From a virus: 64,000 bases of DNA. This document shows positions 34,140-43,596 of the stretch, piece after piece (positions within the stretch are counted from its first letter, which is position 1; each line of letters starts with the position of its first letter). The notes under the pieces were generated by a model. That model searched no databases. It saw only the letters and a program-made list of their open reading frames with translations, and had not been told where the DNA came from. The stretch is from positions 1-64,000 of IMG/VR virus record IMGVR_UViG_3300027971_000029; one strand, 5' to 3'. A program made the position numbers and the translations under genes.

Positions 34140-36180
34140 TTCTTAGTCTAGGAGTTACAACAATAGAATCAGTTGCATCAGTATCAATCAAAAGAATTTG
34201 ATTTTTTCTTGAGTCAATAATTTTTGTTTCAGGTTCAATTGCAATACGAATATCACTGTGGTCCGAATCTAGTGCTTCAATTTTAAAGTTGTTAAGAACA
34301 ATCAAGCCAGTATCATAGTTGATTGTACCTGCTTCTGCATTGATAATAATCTTCTCAGCCAACTCATTGAAATAAAAGGTTCTGAGTGTACCAAAACGAG
34401 CCGCTACAATTGCAGTTCCTTTAGCACCAAAACCATCACCGCCTGTGATAGTAACAATAGCACGACTATAACCAGTGCCACGAGTTATCATAGTAATTTT
34501 TGTAACTTTACCATTTACAATGGTTGCTTCAGCAGTCGCACCAGAACCATCGCCAGTAATAGTTATGGTCGGCGCTTCAAGATAGTTGTAACCAGAGTCA
34601 ATAACAATTACTTCATCGACACCAGTGAATGAATTTGGTGCTTCATCAAGATAAGAAAGACGATATGTACCAGAGGCATCATTAACATAAAATGGAGTAG
34701 AGTCTAATGAATCATACAAGCCACCACCACCACCACGATGTAGTGGCATGGCATAATCGATGTAGTAAGTTTTCAATGCATTTAATTGTGGCATGAACCT
34801 TTTCTCAACACGAGTTTTGATTTCGTTACCAACAATACCTGATGAGACACTATCAATTAAACTTTGTAATTTTGATTGAACAAAAATTACACCAAATTGT
34901 TGTAGATTTGTTTCGTTGTAAGTAACCACTGCGTTTCGAGCCAATGTCGCAATTTGATTCTGAGTTAATGTTGTGAGAGTCAAATCAACTTCAACAGTAA
35001 CATCAAATTTCAAGTAGATGTACTCAGGGTCTACAATTTCTGGTGTGACCGTCACAAGGCATAGTGGTTTAATATACTCATTTACAATTCTAGCCTTTTC
35101 TGTATCGTTGATTAAAACGCCAGATTTTGGTTTGAATGAGATATAAACTTTTCCATAGATTGGTGGTGTGTTTTCTTCTCCACCCCAAACAGAAACCGTA
35201 TCAATAGCAGGATAGTTTTGTTTCAATAGAACTTCAAAATCAGAAGTTGTCACTGCACGGTTTTGTGAACTGTAATAATGTGGCGCATTGAACTTAATCG
35301 ATTGAATTGTTTCTCTTTCAGCACCTGCCGATGCCGCAGTATTTGCGTTGATAACAACTTGATTGTAACCAGAAATAGAACCGGTAGTAAAAGAGTTTGC
35401 TTTGTTGGCCGCTTCTGCACTTGAAGAAACATAAGAAATAATGACAATGTTTCCATTTGCAAGATTGCTACCAACAACACCATCACCGAACTTAATCTTA
35501 TAGGTATCATCAAGTGAGCCTTCTAAGAAATACACTTTTGAATTGGCATTGATTTCTGTAGCATCGGTCGATATTGTATAAGTATGAGAATCAGTATTCG
35601 ATGATGATGCTTGAACTGTAACCAAAATAGTTGAAGTGTCTACATTGATATCACTAATTAGAAACTCTCTCTTTGGATTTAAAGCAGTGTTATATCCATA
35701 ATTCAATACCCTAGGGAATCCTTCTACAATTTCAATACCTTTAATATTGAACACTCCACAATCACGAATTGTGGTATATGATTTTGTTGTGACAAAGTTA
35801 TAATTTACGCCATCGATTGATTCAGAGAAAAATTCTTGAAAACGAGGTATAGTTAATGTGCCAGCATTGTCTGTTGGAATAATACCAATATCAATTGTTG
35901 CAATTGCAGAACGGCGAGATACTGGAGTGTATCCAATATGTTTAGCATGTGACACTACAGAATTTCTAACAACAGCACTATCCAAGAACATCTCATTGGC
36001 AACCATGTTCTGATAGTATGCATTGTAGTGAGTATTGTATGCTAGAATATCCAGCAATACGGAAATACTCGAACCTTCAAAATCATAATCGGTAAATGCC
36101 GATTGATTGCGAAGATAGTTTTTTAAATTGTTTCGAATAGAAACAAAATCTAATTCGGTTATAGTTAGTTTATCTGCCAT
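34126..36180 (-). CDS. 6: Baseplate wedge subunit gp6
   Basis: This 684-residue protein opens with the gp6 family segment LTITELDFVSIRNNLKNYL at about 4-22 and LLDILAYNTHYNAYYQN at about 44-60. Baseplate-J-like beta segments follow (VVRNSVVSHAKHIGY, RRSAIATIDIGI). A C-terminal insert has SGYNYLEAPTITITGDGSG and RGTGYSRAIVTITGGDG. It pairs with gp7/gp53/gp25 in the baseplate wedge. Start context: 36180 follows gp25 by one base. Confidence 0.92.
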   Translation of the reverse strand: MADKLTITELDFVSIRNNLKNYLRNQSAFTDYDFEGSSISVLLDILAYNTHYNAYYQNMVANEMFLDSAVVRNSVVSHAKHIGYTPVSRRSAIATIDIGIIPTDNAGTLTIPRFQEFFSESIDGVNYNFVTTKSYTTIRDCGVFNIKGIEIVEGFPRVLNYGYNTALNPKREFLISDINVDTSTILVTVQASSSNTDSHTYTISTDATEINANSKVYFLEGSLDDTYKIKFGDGVVGSNLANGNIVIISYVSSSAEAANKANSFTTGSISGYNQVVINANTAASAGAERETIQSIKFNAPHYYSSQNRAVTTSDFEVLLKQNYPAIDTVSVWGGEENTPPIYGKVYISFKPKSGVLINDTEKARIVNEYIKPLCLVTVTPEIVDPEYIYLKFDVTVEVDLTLTTLTQNQIATLARNAVVTYNETNLQQFGVIFVQSKLQSLIDSVSSGIVGNEIKTRVEKRFMPQLNALKTYYIDYAMPLHRGGGGGLYDSLDSTPFYVNDASGTYRLSYLDEAPNSFTGVDEVIVIDSGYNYLEAPTITITGDGSGATAEATIVNGKVTKITMITRGTGYSRAIVTITGGDGFGAKGTAIVAARFGTLRTFYFNELAEKIIINAEAGTINYDTGLIVLNNFKIEALDSDHSDIRIAIEPETKIIDSRKNQILLIDTDATDSIVVTPRLRNVNN

Positions 36181-36567
36181 TTATCGAATCCGTTCAAGCA
36201 GGAAGTCTGCTGTAATTGGGTTTGTTTTCATATCAATGAAAAATTCAATTCTAACATCATATGCATTATTATCTTCATTAGGAATAACATCAACTCTTCT
36301 CACTCTTGCACGAGGCTCAAAGTTAGCAATTGTTTGCTCAATCATTTTTTGAAGGTCAGATGCTGTAAAAACTGAAACAGGTTCAAACAACAATTTTCTG
36401 ACATTAGAACCTAATTCTGGATTGAAAGGTCTTTCATAGTGATTAGTCAGAATTAAATTTCTGATTGCAAACGCTACAGCATTTTCATCTTTTTTAGTCA
36501 CCAAGTCTTTTTTGACTGGATGAATGCCAAAATTTAAGTCTAAATCCGAATAAGTGTATGTAGCCAT
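36181..36567 (-). CDS. 25: Baseplate wedge subunit gp25
   Basis: This 128-residue protein (T4: 132) is the sheath-starter gp25 with a lysozyme-like fold. It has LDLNFGIHPVKKDLVTKKDE at about 9-28, RPFNPELGSNVRKLLFEPV at about 46-64 and the conserved FEPRARVRRVDV at about 88-99 (EPR motif). A CATAAATA box ends six bases before the ATG and no ribosome site is visible. It is followed closely by gp6. Confidence 0.95.
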   Translation of the reverse strand: MATYTYSDLDLNFGIHPVKKDLVTKKDENAVAFAIRNLILTNHYERPFNPELGSNVRKLLFEPVSVFTASDLQKMIEQTIANFEPRARVRRVDVIPNEDNNAYDVRIEFFIDMKTNPITADFLLERIR

Positions 36568-36576
36568 AGATATTAT

Positions 36577-37344
36577 TTATGTCAACTTTTTCAGAAGAGT
36601 GTCAGTTCCTACTGTTTCCATGATGAACTTTCCGCATGGGTCTTTCACAATAGCACCAATAGCCATTGCAAGAGCCGCAGATTTTAATTGCTCAATAGAG
36701 TTTTCAATAAATTGTGAATCCTTACTTATGATAGCATTCACGATTGTAGCAATTCCTGCAACAGTTGCTGTGATATCTGCAATTGTTGCAATACCTTTAT
36801 TGATTTGGTCTACTATTTTTGCAATATCATTTGCGGCCGCATCGATATCGTCACCAGAGAAAATACCAGTCATACCACCAACAATGTTGAGACAACCTTT
36901 AGCACCATCAATGACATTCGCCATATCGTTCATTGATTTACCAATACTTAAAACTTGTTCAAGTCCTGGCGCATCTATACCTGCACCTTTTAGAGTTCCT
37001 GATAATCTATTTGTGTGTCCCAAAAAGTTGCTCATCGAAGTCTGCAAATTTCCTATTCCGCCGCCAGCCAAATATGCTGTTGCGGCACCAGCACTTATAT
37101 TTGGATTTATTATCGCACCGGTAGAAATTGCAGTTAATGTTGTTGTTAATGAATTGACCTGACTAGTCACACCACTAATTGTATCAGTCAAAGGATTATT
37201 GAACAATGCCGCACGATTTTCTGTGACTGAACTAATCAAATCTTTAGACTGTGCAGTGAGACCAGACACTGGTGGCGCACCCTCAGGCAAATTACGCAAT
37301 GCGGTGATTGCTAAAATTGAAGTTGTATCTAAACTAAAAGCCAT
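36577..37344 (-). CDS. Probable baseplate/virion protein of unknown function
   Basis: This 255-residue protein lies between the PAAR tip and gp25. It is rich in Ala, Gly, Ile and Thr, with a probable amphipathic/hydrophobic stretch at about 145-225 (SKDSQFIENSIEQLKSAAL follows). It has GAIVKDPCGKFIMETVG near the C-terminus. The position fits a hub or spike accessory. I do not recognise a family. The ribosome site is GGGG before the ATG. Confidence 0.5.
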   Translation of the reverse strand: MAFSLDTTSILAITALRNLPEGAPPVSGLTAQSKDLISSVTENRAALFNNPLTDTISGVTSQVNSLTTTLTAISTGAIINPNISAGAATAYLAGGGIGNLQTSMSNFLGHTNRLSGTLKGAGIDAPGLEQVLSIGKSMNDMANVIDGAKGCLNIVGGMTGIFSGDDIDAAANDIAKIVDQINKGIATIADITATVAGIATIVNAIISKDSQFIENSIEQLKSAALAMAIGAIVKDPCGKFIMETVGTDTLLKKLT

Positions 37345-37347
37345 TAA

Positions 37348-37632
37348 TTACCCCGAAAAAACATTAGGTGAACCTGTCACCATTGTTGAACCACAATCAA
37401 TTGCATCACCGATTCTACAGAGAGGAATACCATTTGCAGAAACAGTAGATGATCCTCCAATTGCACTTCCTGTATGACTTGATGTAGCACTGTGAATATC
37501 CCAAGCATCACCCATTCTGTGTACAGGTATACCATTGACAAAAACATTCGTTGAACCACTCACACTTGGGCGTGGTGAATAGCTGTCATGTCCTGAACAA
37601 CTATCACCTAATCTAACTACAGGCATTGACAT
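37348..37632 (-). CDS. PAAR-domain spike tip protein
   Basis: This 94-residue protein has PAAR repeats: VVRLGDSCSGHDSYSPRP at about 5-22, VFVNGIPVHRMGDAWDIH at about 30-47, TVSANGIPLCRIGDAIDCGS at about 63-82. His and Cys residues at the repeat ends (H15, H38, H47, C71, C80) are suited to bind a metal. It sharpens the spike tip as T4 gp5.4 does. Its ATG overlaps the gp5 stop (TAATG), so it is coupled to the spike gene. Confidence 0.88.
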   Translation of the reverse strand: MSMPVVRLGDSCSGHDSYSPRPSVSGSTNVFVNGIPVHRMGDAWDIHSATSSHTGSAIGGSSTVSANGIPLCRIGDAIDCGSTMVTGSPNVFSG

Positions 37633-39725
37633 TATAAGGTCGTTGTTCTGGCGCCCGCTGTAAGTCTTACAGCAATAGGGCTATCAAAGTTTGATGAGAC
37701 TGTCCAATCTCTACTAATGTAAGTCACAACCAATTCTTTTCCATCAAATAAAAAATTAGTTAAATTTAAAGTATTGTTTTGATTGCCACCAAGAATTTTA
37801 ATCACTGCTGTTGTAGGATCATACCCACGATAAAATCCAACATGTCCAAATCCTGGTCTTGTTTTTGATGAGAAGACAACAATATCATTCAATCTCCATT
37901 GAGAAGGATCGTTCAATGGTAATGATTTACCATATCCTTTGTATCCTTGTGAAGCTAGAGTTTGTTTTCCTGGAAAGCAATTTGTTTTTAATGCATAGCT
38001 TACAAATCCTGCACACCATGCAGTTTGGTCTGTTGGATCACCCGCTCTACCCACGGCAGAATATAATTTAAGAATTTTAGGATTTCCTGGTTTACCTGGA
38101 CCATTTTCACGCCAACCACCAATTATCAATTCATTATCAAGCCATGCACATAGTTTCTTGTATTTTTCTTGAGGGCTTTGACCAATTGCACAATCTGCTG
38201 GTGGCGTTGTGTCTGGAATTTTAGCAGGAACTTCTGTTCCATCTGGTTTTGTTATTGGCTCTGGAAGAGGAACTGCACCGGCACCTTTCAAAGCAGGAGG
38301 AACATTTGGATCTTTTTTACTTTCTTCTACACCCTTTTTCTCATAATCGGTGAGTGGTGTTTGTTTAGGTTCATCGGTGCGTTCAGCAATTTTAAATGTT
38401 CTTGGGTCAGGATTTTCTCTACCACTTCCTGGATTCAATTGCACTGTTGACCCTTGAATAGTTGTTGTTGAATCTGAATAGAGTTTTGATTCTCCTTTTG
38501 CTTCCATCTTCAAAGAACCAGAAATATTAAAATCAGCATCACCACCAACTTCAAGACAAAAGTTTCCTTTTGCCTTCATGTTAATATTATTTTCAACAGT
38601 GATATTACAATTGCCAGCGACATAGATGTTAGAATCTGCTAATGTTATTTGATAATTGCTTTTTCTTGATTTTATAACTATATCGCCATCAGGATGCATT
38701 TCGATAAATGTTCCCATTCTGTGATATAGATGAACTCTTTCAGCATCCCTAGTATCATCTAATTCAAATACATGCCCAGACTTAGTTTCCATAACCATGT
38801 TATGTGGAAATTTTGCATTGTATTTTGTCTCTGGTTCTGAAAATGAACCACCACACGCAATAGGAACACTTTGAACTTTAGTTTCTTTTTTAGGACCAAC
38901 AATAGTTTCTGCGGGTTTATAGTTACGAGCCAATCGTGAATTGGTTGGTTCATTTAATCTTTTTGGACTTGGATTTGGTTCGGCCGCATCTGCTTCTTTT
39001 TTTTCAACAATTGTTTCTGTTGGGTCGAATATTGTATCTGCTATATTTGCCGTATTGGCTTCAGGATCATCTTCTGGAAGAGGATTCTTTTTAAAGAAGT
39101 AATTGAAAAGGTCATCTATTAATGCAAGACTTGATGCTCCTGAAACACCACCAACAGTGCCATAAAAAGAATTTGTTTCTTTTACTTTGGCGGCCGCAAG
39201 AGGAACAAAAGTTGGACTATTCATTGCCGATGCATAATTTGGCACCGAACTTTTCAGAATCAAGGCTGCCACTGTTGCACTGACATTTGGATTTGTTTTT
39301 AGTGTATCTGGATTATCGACAATATCAATTTTGATACTATCGACTTTAGCTAACTTCTGATATTTGATACGCTCTTCAAGTGTGATGATTGGTAAAATAT
39401 CACCTGTAACACCAACAATAGCAATCAATGCACATTTAGCCACTTTAGTAGTTAAGCCAACATCATCACAAGCATTAATAATTGCGGCGATATTTGTTGG
39501 TGTTAAAACTGATAGATTAATGTCTAAGTTTGTTGGAGGAACTCTCGGAATACTTTCATTGATTTTTTGAATAGTATTGTTGACAGTGATTGTAATATTT
39601 GCAATCAATGGATTACCAAAGCCATCATAAACTATTTCGCCACAATGGTCTCTCAAAAATCCTGTAGTGTTTGAGGTCGGCGCTGTATTAGCAATGATTG
39701 TGTATGGTTGAAAAAGAGTCGCCAT
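37632..39725 (-). CDS. 5: Central spike protein (gp5-like beta-helix) with NlpC/P60-like hydrolase
   Basis: This 697-residue protein has three parts. Residues 1-280 are helical/low-complexity and not recognised. Residues about 295-450 form the gp5/VgrG-type beta-helix (VMETKSGHVFELDDTRDAER, GTFIEMHPDGDIVIKSRK, TVENNINMKAKGNFCLEV). Residues about 510-665 form a NlpC/P60-like (TIGR02594 type) hydrolase with catalytic Cys in TAWCAGFVSYAL, His in GFGHVGFYRGY and a third residue near ILGGNQNN. T4 gp5 instead carries a lysozyme domain between OB fold and helix. The OB fold is here a separate gene (39725-40105). Probably cuts peptidoglycan locally during injection. Confidence 0.78.
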   Translation of the reverse strand: MATLFQPYTIIANTAPTSNTTGFLRDHCGEIVYDGFGNPLIANITITVNNTIQKINESIPRVPPTNLDINLSVLTPTNIAAIINACDDVGLTTKVAKCALIAIVGVTGDILPIITLEERIKYQKLAKVDSIKIDIVDNPDTLKTNPNVSATVAALILKSSVPNYASAMNSPTFVPLAAAKVKETNSFYGTVGGVSGASSLALIDDLFNYFFKKNPLPEDDPEANTANIADTIFDPTETIVEKKEADAAEPNPSPKRLNEPTNSRLARNYKPAETIVGPKKETKVQSVPIACGGSFSEPETKYNAKFPHNMVMETKSGHVFELDDTRDAERVHLYHRMGTFIEMHPDGDIVIKSRKSNYQITLADSNIYVAGNCNITVENNINMKAKGNFCLEVGGDADFNISGSLKMEAKGESKLYSDSTTTIQGSTVQLNPGSGRENPDPRTFKIAERTDEPKQTPLTDYEKKGVEESKKDPNVPPALKGAGAVPLPEPITKPDGTEVPAKIPDTTPPADCAIGQSPQEKYKKLCAWLDNELIIGGWRENGPGKPGNPKILKLYSAVGRAGDPTDQTAWCAGFVSYALKTNCFPGKQTLASQGYKGYGKSLPLNDPSQWRLNDIVVFSSKTRPGFGHVGFYRGYDPTTAVIKILGGNQNNTLNLTNFLFDGKELVVTYISRDWTVSSNFDSPIAVRLTAGARTTTL

Positions 39726-40105
39726 TATTTTTTCGCTACTTGAGTTGTAATAATTTCACTAGGTGGTCTAGGTCTGTCTGCTAATTTTGCGGGTGTTCTT
39801 GGGTCGTTGAAACCCTTACTTGAGTTTGCTGGTTGTTGAGGAATACCAGGAACAATACCAAGCATCATTGGATATTGTGCATCTTCACCATCTGCAAAGA
39901 AACCAAAAACCATATCACCTTCTTCTGCCCTATTGTATGGACCAAAATCTAATGAATGTATTGGATGTGCCCACGGCAAGTCTGTTGTTGGCACTTCTGT
40001 TTTTTCTGCGGAATGATATCCTGCTACACGAACTCGGCAACGAAATAGTTGCAATGGGTCTTCGATATCTTCAACGACACCGAACCAAAATTTAATATCT
40101 TTCAT
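39725..40105 (-). CDS. gp5 N-terminal OB-fold domain as a separate protein
   Basis: This 126-residue protein matches the OB-fold domain of gp5 (PF06714 type): FWFGVVEDIEDPLQLFRCRVRV at about 6-27, LPWAHPIHSLDFGPYN at about 43-58, and GDMVFGFFADGEDAQYPMMLGIVPG at about 63-87. In T4 this domain starts gp5. Here its stop overlaps the spike-gene start (TAATG), so the two act as a split gp5. It should bind the gp27-like hub trimer. Confidence 0.82.
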   Translation of the reverse strand: MKDIKFWFGVVEDIEDPLQLFRCRVRVAGYHSAEKTEVPTTDLPWAHPIHSLDFGPYNRAEEGDMVFGFFADGEDAQYPMMLGIVPGIPQQPANSSKGFNDPRTPAKLADRPRPPSEIITTQVAKK

Positions 40106-41385
40106 TACTTAGGTATCTTTTTCAAGGAGTCTTTCACCAATTCAATAACACACACATGACTATCACGCTTCATTATATGCCTCACAGCAGTAATCAAATA
40201 ATTTCCAGAATTCAAAACATCTTCGTCTTTTATAACTGGCGCCTTATTCAATGAAACTTCAGGTGCTATAAATTCAACAACAGCACCTGCTGTAAATTCC
40301 ATACTTCCTGGAATCGTCAATGATAACTTCTGCATATTTAACCCACCTAAAAACATAGGTCTTTGAAGATACCATTTCTCAATGTCATTGGGTTTTGGAC
40401 CAGGACCATATGTTATCTTATCACAATCTTTTGTAGATAGTTGTAATGATTGAACACTTCTGGTTGGTGTAGATGGACCACTGAATGTGTCACTATGTGG
40501 ATTTATTTTATTCAAATGTTTTGTGCTACTAAAAAATCCATTTGACTCTAAAGTTGTTTCTGCAATTACTTGTGTCAAAGGATTGACTGTCACTAATGTT
40601 GAACCTGCATATCCATTTGATACCAAATTTAAAACATCGAATGAATTTGAAAATCTATAATTCTCTCCACCATCAGATTCTTCTTCAGGTAAAGATGGTT
40701 TTGCTTTTGGCGCCAAAGCCGGCTCAGCAATTTTTTTGATTGTGGCATGTAATTTTCGTACAGCCTTTTTTTGCACCAAATTTTCTAATGATACAAAATT
40801 GAATCCCACGAATGTTTCAAAAAACAAATAAGTTGAGCCTGCACTCAGTGGAGATATCGCTCTCTTTGACAACCAATTGATTGCTTTGAACGGTGTCATA
40901 AATGGAATTACAATATCATAAATTCCTGCGGTAGGTTCAATATTCTTAACTTCAGCACCAAGTCTTTTTTCGGCAACATTTTTTACCATTTCACTTATTT
41001 TTCTACCACTGTATGATTTCGAAAACATCTCAGTCTTGAACATTTCTTCACCGCAAAAATAAAGAATGTAATTTTCATTAGTGTCGCTTTGTTTCACTCG
41101 GTCACTCATTTTATAAATTCGATATTTTTTCTTGTATGTTGTTTTATGAGATGGTTTTGTAAATACAATTGAAATGGATTCATAACCGGCAAGAGGTAAT
41201 TTATTAATCAAATTATTACTGTCACTCAACAGAATATTGCCAGTTAATACATTGTTGTAGATATCTTCAAATATGTTTAACTCAAACAGAATACCTCTAA
41301 CATCAATTTTGCGACCATTGCCTGCTATTAAAATACATTCATTCAATTCAAAGTCATATGAATTGACCATTCCATCAGTTGCCAT
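40105..41385 (-). CDS. 27: Baseplate hub protein (gp27-like)
   Basis: This 426-residue protein occupies the gp27 slot next to the OB-fold gene. It has the N-terminal beta domain (ECILIAGNGRKIDVRGIL, NNVLTGNILLSDSNNL) and TPFKAINWLSKRAISP at about 168-183, a hub feature. T4 gp27 is 391 residues. It makes the trimeric cup that holds the spike. Stop and next ATG share TAATG. Confidence 0.75.
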   Translation of the reverse strand: MATDGMVNSYDFELNECILIAGNGRKIDVRGILFELNIFEDIYNNVLTGNILLSDSNNLINKLPLAGYESISIVFTKPSHKTTYKKKYRIYKMSDRVKQSDTNENYILYFCGEEMFKTEMFSKSYSGRKISEMVKNVAEKRLGAEVKNIEPTAGIYDIVIPFMTPFKAINWLSKRAISPLSAGSTYLFFETFVGFNFVSLENLVQKKAVRKLHATIKKIAEPALAPKAKPSLPEEESDGGENYRFSNSFDVLNLVSNGYAGSTLVTVNPLTQVIAETTLESNGFFSSTKHLNKINPHSDTFSGPSTPTRSVQSLQLSTKDCDKITYGPGPKPNDIEKWYLQRPMFLGGLNMQKLSLTIPGSMEFTAGAVVEFIAPEVSLNKAPVIKDEDVLNSGNYLITAVRHIMKRDSHVCVIELVKDSLKKIPK

Positions 41386-41386
41386 A

Positions 41387-42040
41387 TTAAGTGTTTTCCA
41401 ATAAGTCTTCTAATTCTCTAATAATCTGACCAGTGTAGTCTTTCTTTAAAAGATAAATTGTTCGTTTCTCTTCGTTTAGATTTTCTTCATATTCATAAGA
41501 ATAAACAACATTTCTTGTTGTGGTTTGTGTTACTACGGGTCCACCAGGCAAAGTTGCCTCAACAGGAACCATATTGACAAGAGTCGCATATTCAGTAGCA
41601 TCACTTGGTAACACTGTTCGTGAAGACTCTCCAAATGTGGTACTTGTAGTTATGATTTTTTCATAATGATGAACTGTTGTTTTGGATAATTCAATGCTAC
41701 CATATTTTGATTTAATGAATCTTTGGAAACTAATATAGTCTTTAGGCCAATCTAAAACTGGGTCTAGAATATTATTGAACAAAGTTATAAACCAATACAA
41801 ATCGGCAGAGCCATAAAGTTTGTGTGCAATTATTTCTGGTCTGTCACCATCTTTAATTTGATACTTATAAAAGATGTGAGTGTTTCTACGCAGAAAATCA
41901 CGAAAATCAATTCTCTGATTATCATAGTATAGTGTAACTCTGGTAAAGATATTGCTGACAACATCTACAGTTTTCTCTTTTTGGTCTGCGTTTAAATTGT
42001 AACCAATTAGAGGAAATTTTTCGAAATAAGCAATTGCCAT
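41387..42040 (-). CDS. 53: Baseplate wedge subunit gp53
   Basis: This 217-residue protein (T4: 196) has the gp53 core: IFYKYQIKDGDRPEIIAHKLYG at about 56-77 and LYWFITLFNNILDPVLDWP at about 81-99, followed by FQRFIKSKYGS. It carries a LysM-like region. It is coupled to gp48 upstream (TAATG at 42040) and spaced one base from the hub gene. Wedge assembly role as in T4. Confidence 0.9.
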   Translation of the reverse strand: MAIAYFEKFPLIGYNLNADQKEKTVDVVSNIFTRVTLYYDNQRIDFRDFLRRNTHIFYKYQIKDGDRPEIIAHKLYGSADLYWFITLFNNILDPVLDWPKDYISFQRFIKSKYGSIELSKTTVHHYEKIITTSTTFGESSRTVLPSDATEYATLVNMVPVEATLPGGPVVTQTTTRNVVYSYEYEENLNEEKRTIYLLKKDYTGQIIRELEDLLENT

Positions 42041-43029
42041 TAGTATCCCTCTTTGACTTTTTCTTTGGTGATGAATTCCAACTCTTTGAATGACAGTTGC
42101 AAACGAATGTATACTGGCATACCATCTTTGAATGTTATATAACCATTAGGTGCATAATCGACATTCAATCTGTCTAAAACACAACTTGATATTCTTCCTA
42201 AATTTTTATTTGAAAATCCAATATCAAAAGTAGCTGGTGGTACAAAGTAACGACCACTATATCCACCTAAGATTTCTGGTGCTGAGTGAAATTTTAATGC
42301 ACCAATAATGTCGATAACATTTTTTGCTTCTTTAGATGATTTTGGTGCAAATGTAAAGTCGAATTGAAATGCTCTTAGTTTAGGTGAAACATACAAAACT
42401 TCAATTTGAGGATTTACTGCATAACCAGTAAGACCCATAGCAATTTGTGTTTTGGCACCACCACCCATCGCTTCGCCAGCGGCTTCAGCGGCCGCTGGAA
42501 GTAGACTTGTTAATACTCCACCTTTTTGTCCATTCTGTACATTATCAGTTTTTGAGAATGCGCCTGTGATACCTTGAGCCGCTTGAAGAGCAACACCAAG
42601 TTCGTCAGTCAAACTTACTTCTTTCCAATCTTGTGAAAAATCCCATGTTAGTGTGTCTGGCATATGCAATCTGATTGACTGAGTAATTCTATTTGTCTTC
42701 TGTCCTAAACTTAAAGCGGGAGCCGCACCTTCAACTTTCTCACCATCACCACCACCTTTACTTCCTCCAATTTCAACTACTGTCGTAACATCTCGACCGG
42801 CTGCCGCTGCCGCAACTTTGTTATCACCCGCCTGACCACGACTTCCAGTATATGCAGTTCCTGCACCAGCAGTGAATCTCGACTTACCTTGAATGTTTAT
42901 GCCGATGCTAAAGAAATGAGAGTTACCACCACCGCCCAAATCAGCAGGGTAAGTTTTACTTTCAAAAGCAAAAGGTTGCTCCTCAATCGGAGATGCTGGA
43001 CCTGAGGCTGTAGTTGGTTCAATTGCCAT
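42040..43029 (-). CDS. 48: Baseplate tail-tube cap (gp48)
   Basis: This 329-residue protein has the gp48 features TQSIRLHMPDTLTWDFSQDW at about 117-136, the FDFTFAPKSSKEAKNVIDII segment at about 226-245, and LDRLNVDYAPNGYITFKDGM near 288-307. The N-terminal 110 residues are Gly/Ala-rich. It is the first gene of the minus-strand late block that runs to gp17 with internal promoters. A TATAAATA box stands 44 bases upstream, giving a leader of about 33 bases. Confidence 0.82.
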   Translation of the reverse strand: MAIEPTTASGPASPIEEQPFAFESKTYPADLGGGGNSHFFSIGINIQGKSRFTAGAGTAYTGSRGQAGDNKVAAAAAGRDVTTVVEIGGSKGGGDGEKVEGAAPALSLGQKTNRITQSIRLHMPDTLTWDFSQDWKEVSLTDELGVALQAAQGITGAFSKTDNVQNGQKGGVLTSLLPAAAEAAGEAMGGGAKTQIAMGLTGYAVNPQIEVLYVSPKLRAFQFDFTFAPKSSKEAKNVIDIIGALKFHSAPEILGGYSGRYFVPPATFDIGFSNKNLGRISSCVLDRLNVDYAPNGYITFKDGMPVYIRLQLSFKELEFITKEKVKEGY

Positions 43030-43072
43030 TTTCTTGTTCTATTAGTAGATATATAAAAGATGAGTGATAAAC

Positions 43073-43080
43073 TATTTATA
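43073..43080 (-). promoter_or_regulatory. T4-type late promoter box TATAAATA (minus)
   Basis: This is a perfect TATAAATA on the minus strand that reads toward gp48. It lies in the 50-base divergent gap between gp48 and gp4. The predicted start is about 33 bases before the gp48 ATG. Confidence 0.8.
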
Positions 43081-43511
43081 TGGCATACAGAGGCAGATTC
43101 TACCCAAAACATCCTTTAAAGTATAAAGGTGATCCAAACAAAATCATATATCGTTCTTCATGGGAAGTTCGAGTGATGAAGTATTTGGATGAGAATGATG
43201 GTGTTGTCTGGTGGGCAAGTGAGGAAATGAATGTCAAGTACATCTCACCTGTTGATGGTCGTGTGCATAGATACTTTCCTGACTTTGTTGTTAAGGTAAG
43301 AAGGAAAGATAACTCTTCTACAATCTTCATGCTTGAAGTTAAACCTGAAGCACAAACTAAGTTAAGACAACCTAAAAGAGTCACTAAGCAATACATTAAT
43401 GAAGCGGCAACATACGCTGTTAATCAAGCTAAGTGGAAATATGCTGAAGAGTTCTGTAAAGACCATGGATGGGTATTCAGAGTGGTAACAGAGAAGGACT
43501 TAGGAATCTAA
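43080..43511 (+). CDS. 4: Head completion protein (gp4)
   Basis: This 143-residue protein matches T4-like gp4: MAYRGRFYPKHPLKYKGDP, IIYRSSWEVRVMKYLDEN at about 22-39, GRVHRYFPDFVVKVRRK at about 59-75 and FMLEVKPEAQTK at about 83-94. The PDF...EVK residues suit a PD-(D/E)XK nuclease fold, as proposed for gp4. A weak TATAAAAG box lies 20 bases upstream. It is divergent from gp48. Confidence 0.93.
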   Translation: MAYRGRFYPKHPLKYKGDPNKIIYRSSWEVRVMKYLDENDGVVWWASEEMNVKYISPVDGRVHRYFPDFVVKVRRKDNSSTIFMLEVKPEAQTKLRQPKRVTKQYINEAATYAVNQAKWKYAEEFCKDHGWVFRVVTEKDLGI

Positions 43512-43596
43512 TTAACTTCAAACCGGACACAGTTACTTATAAGATGGGTATCAGTCAGACCAGGCAATGATGTTATCAATGTGGTTACAATGTGAG

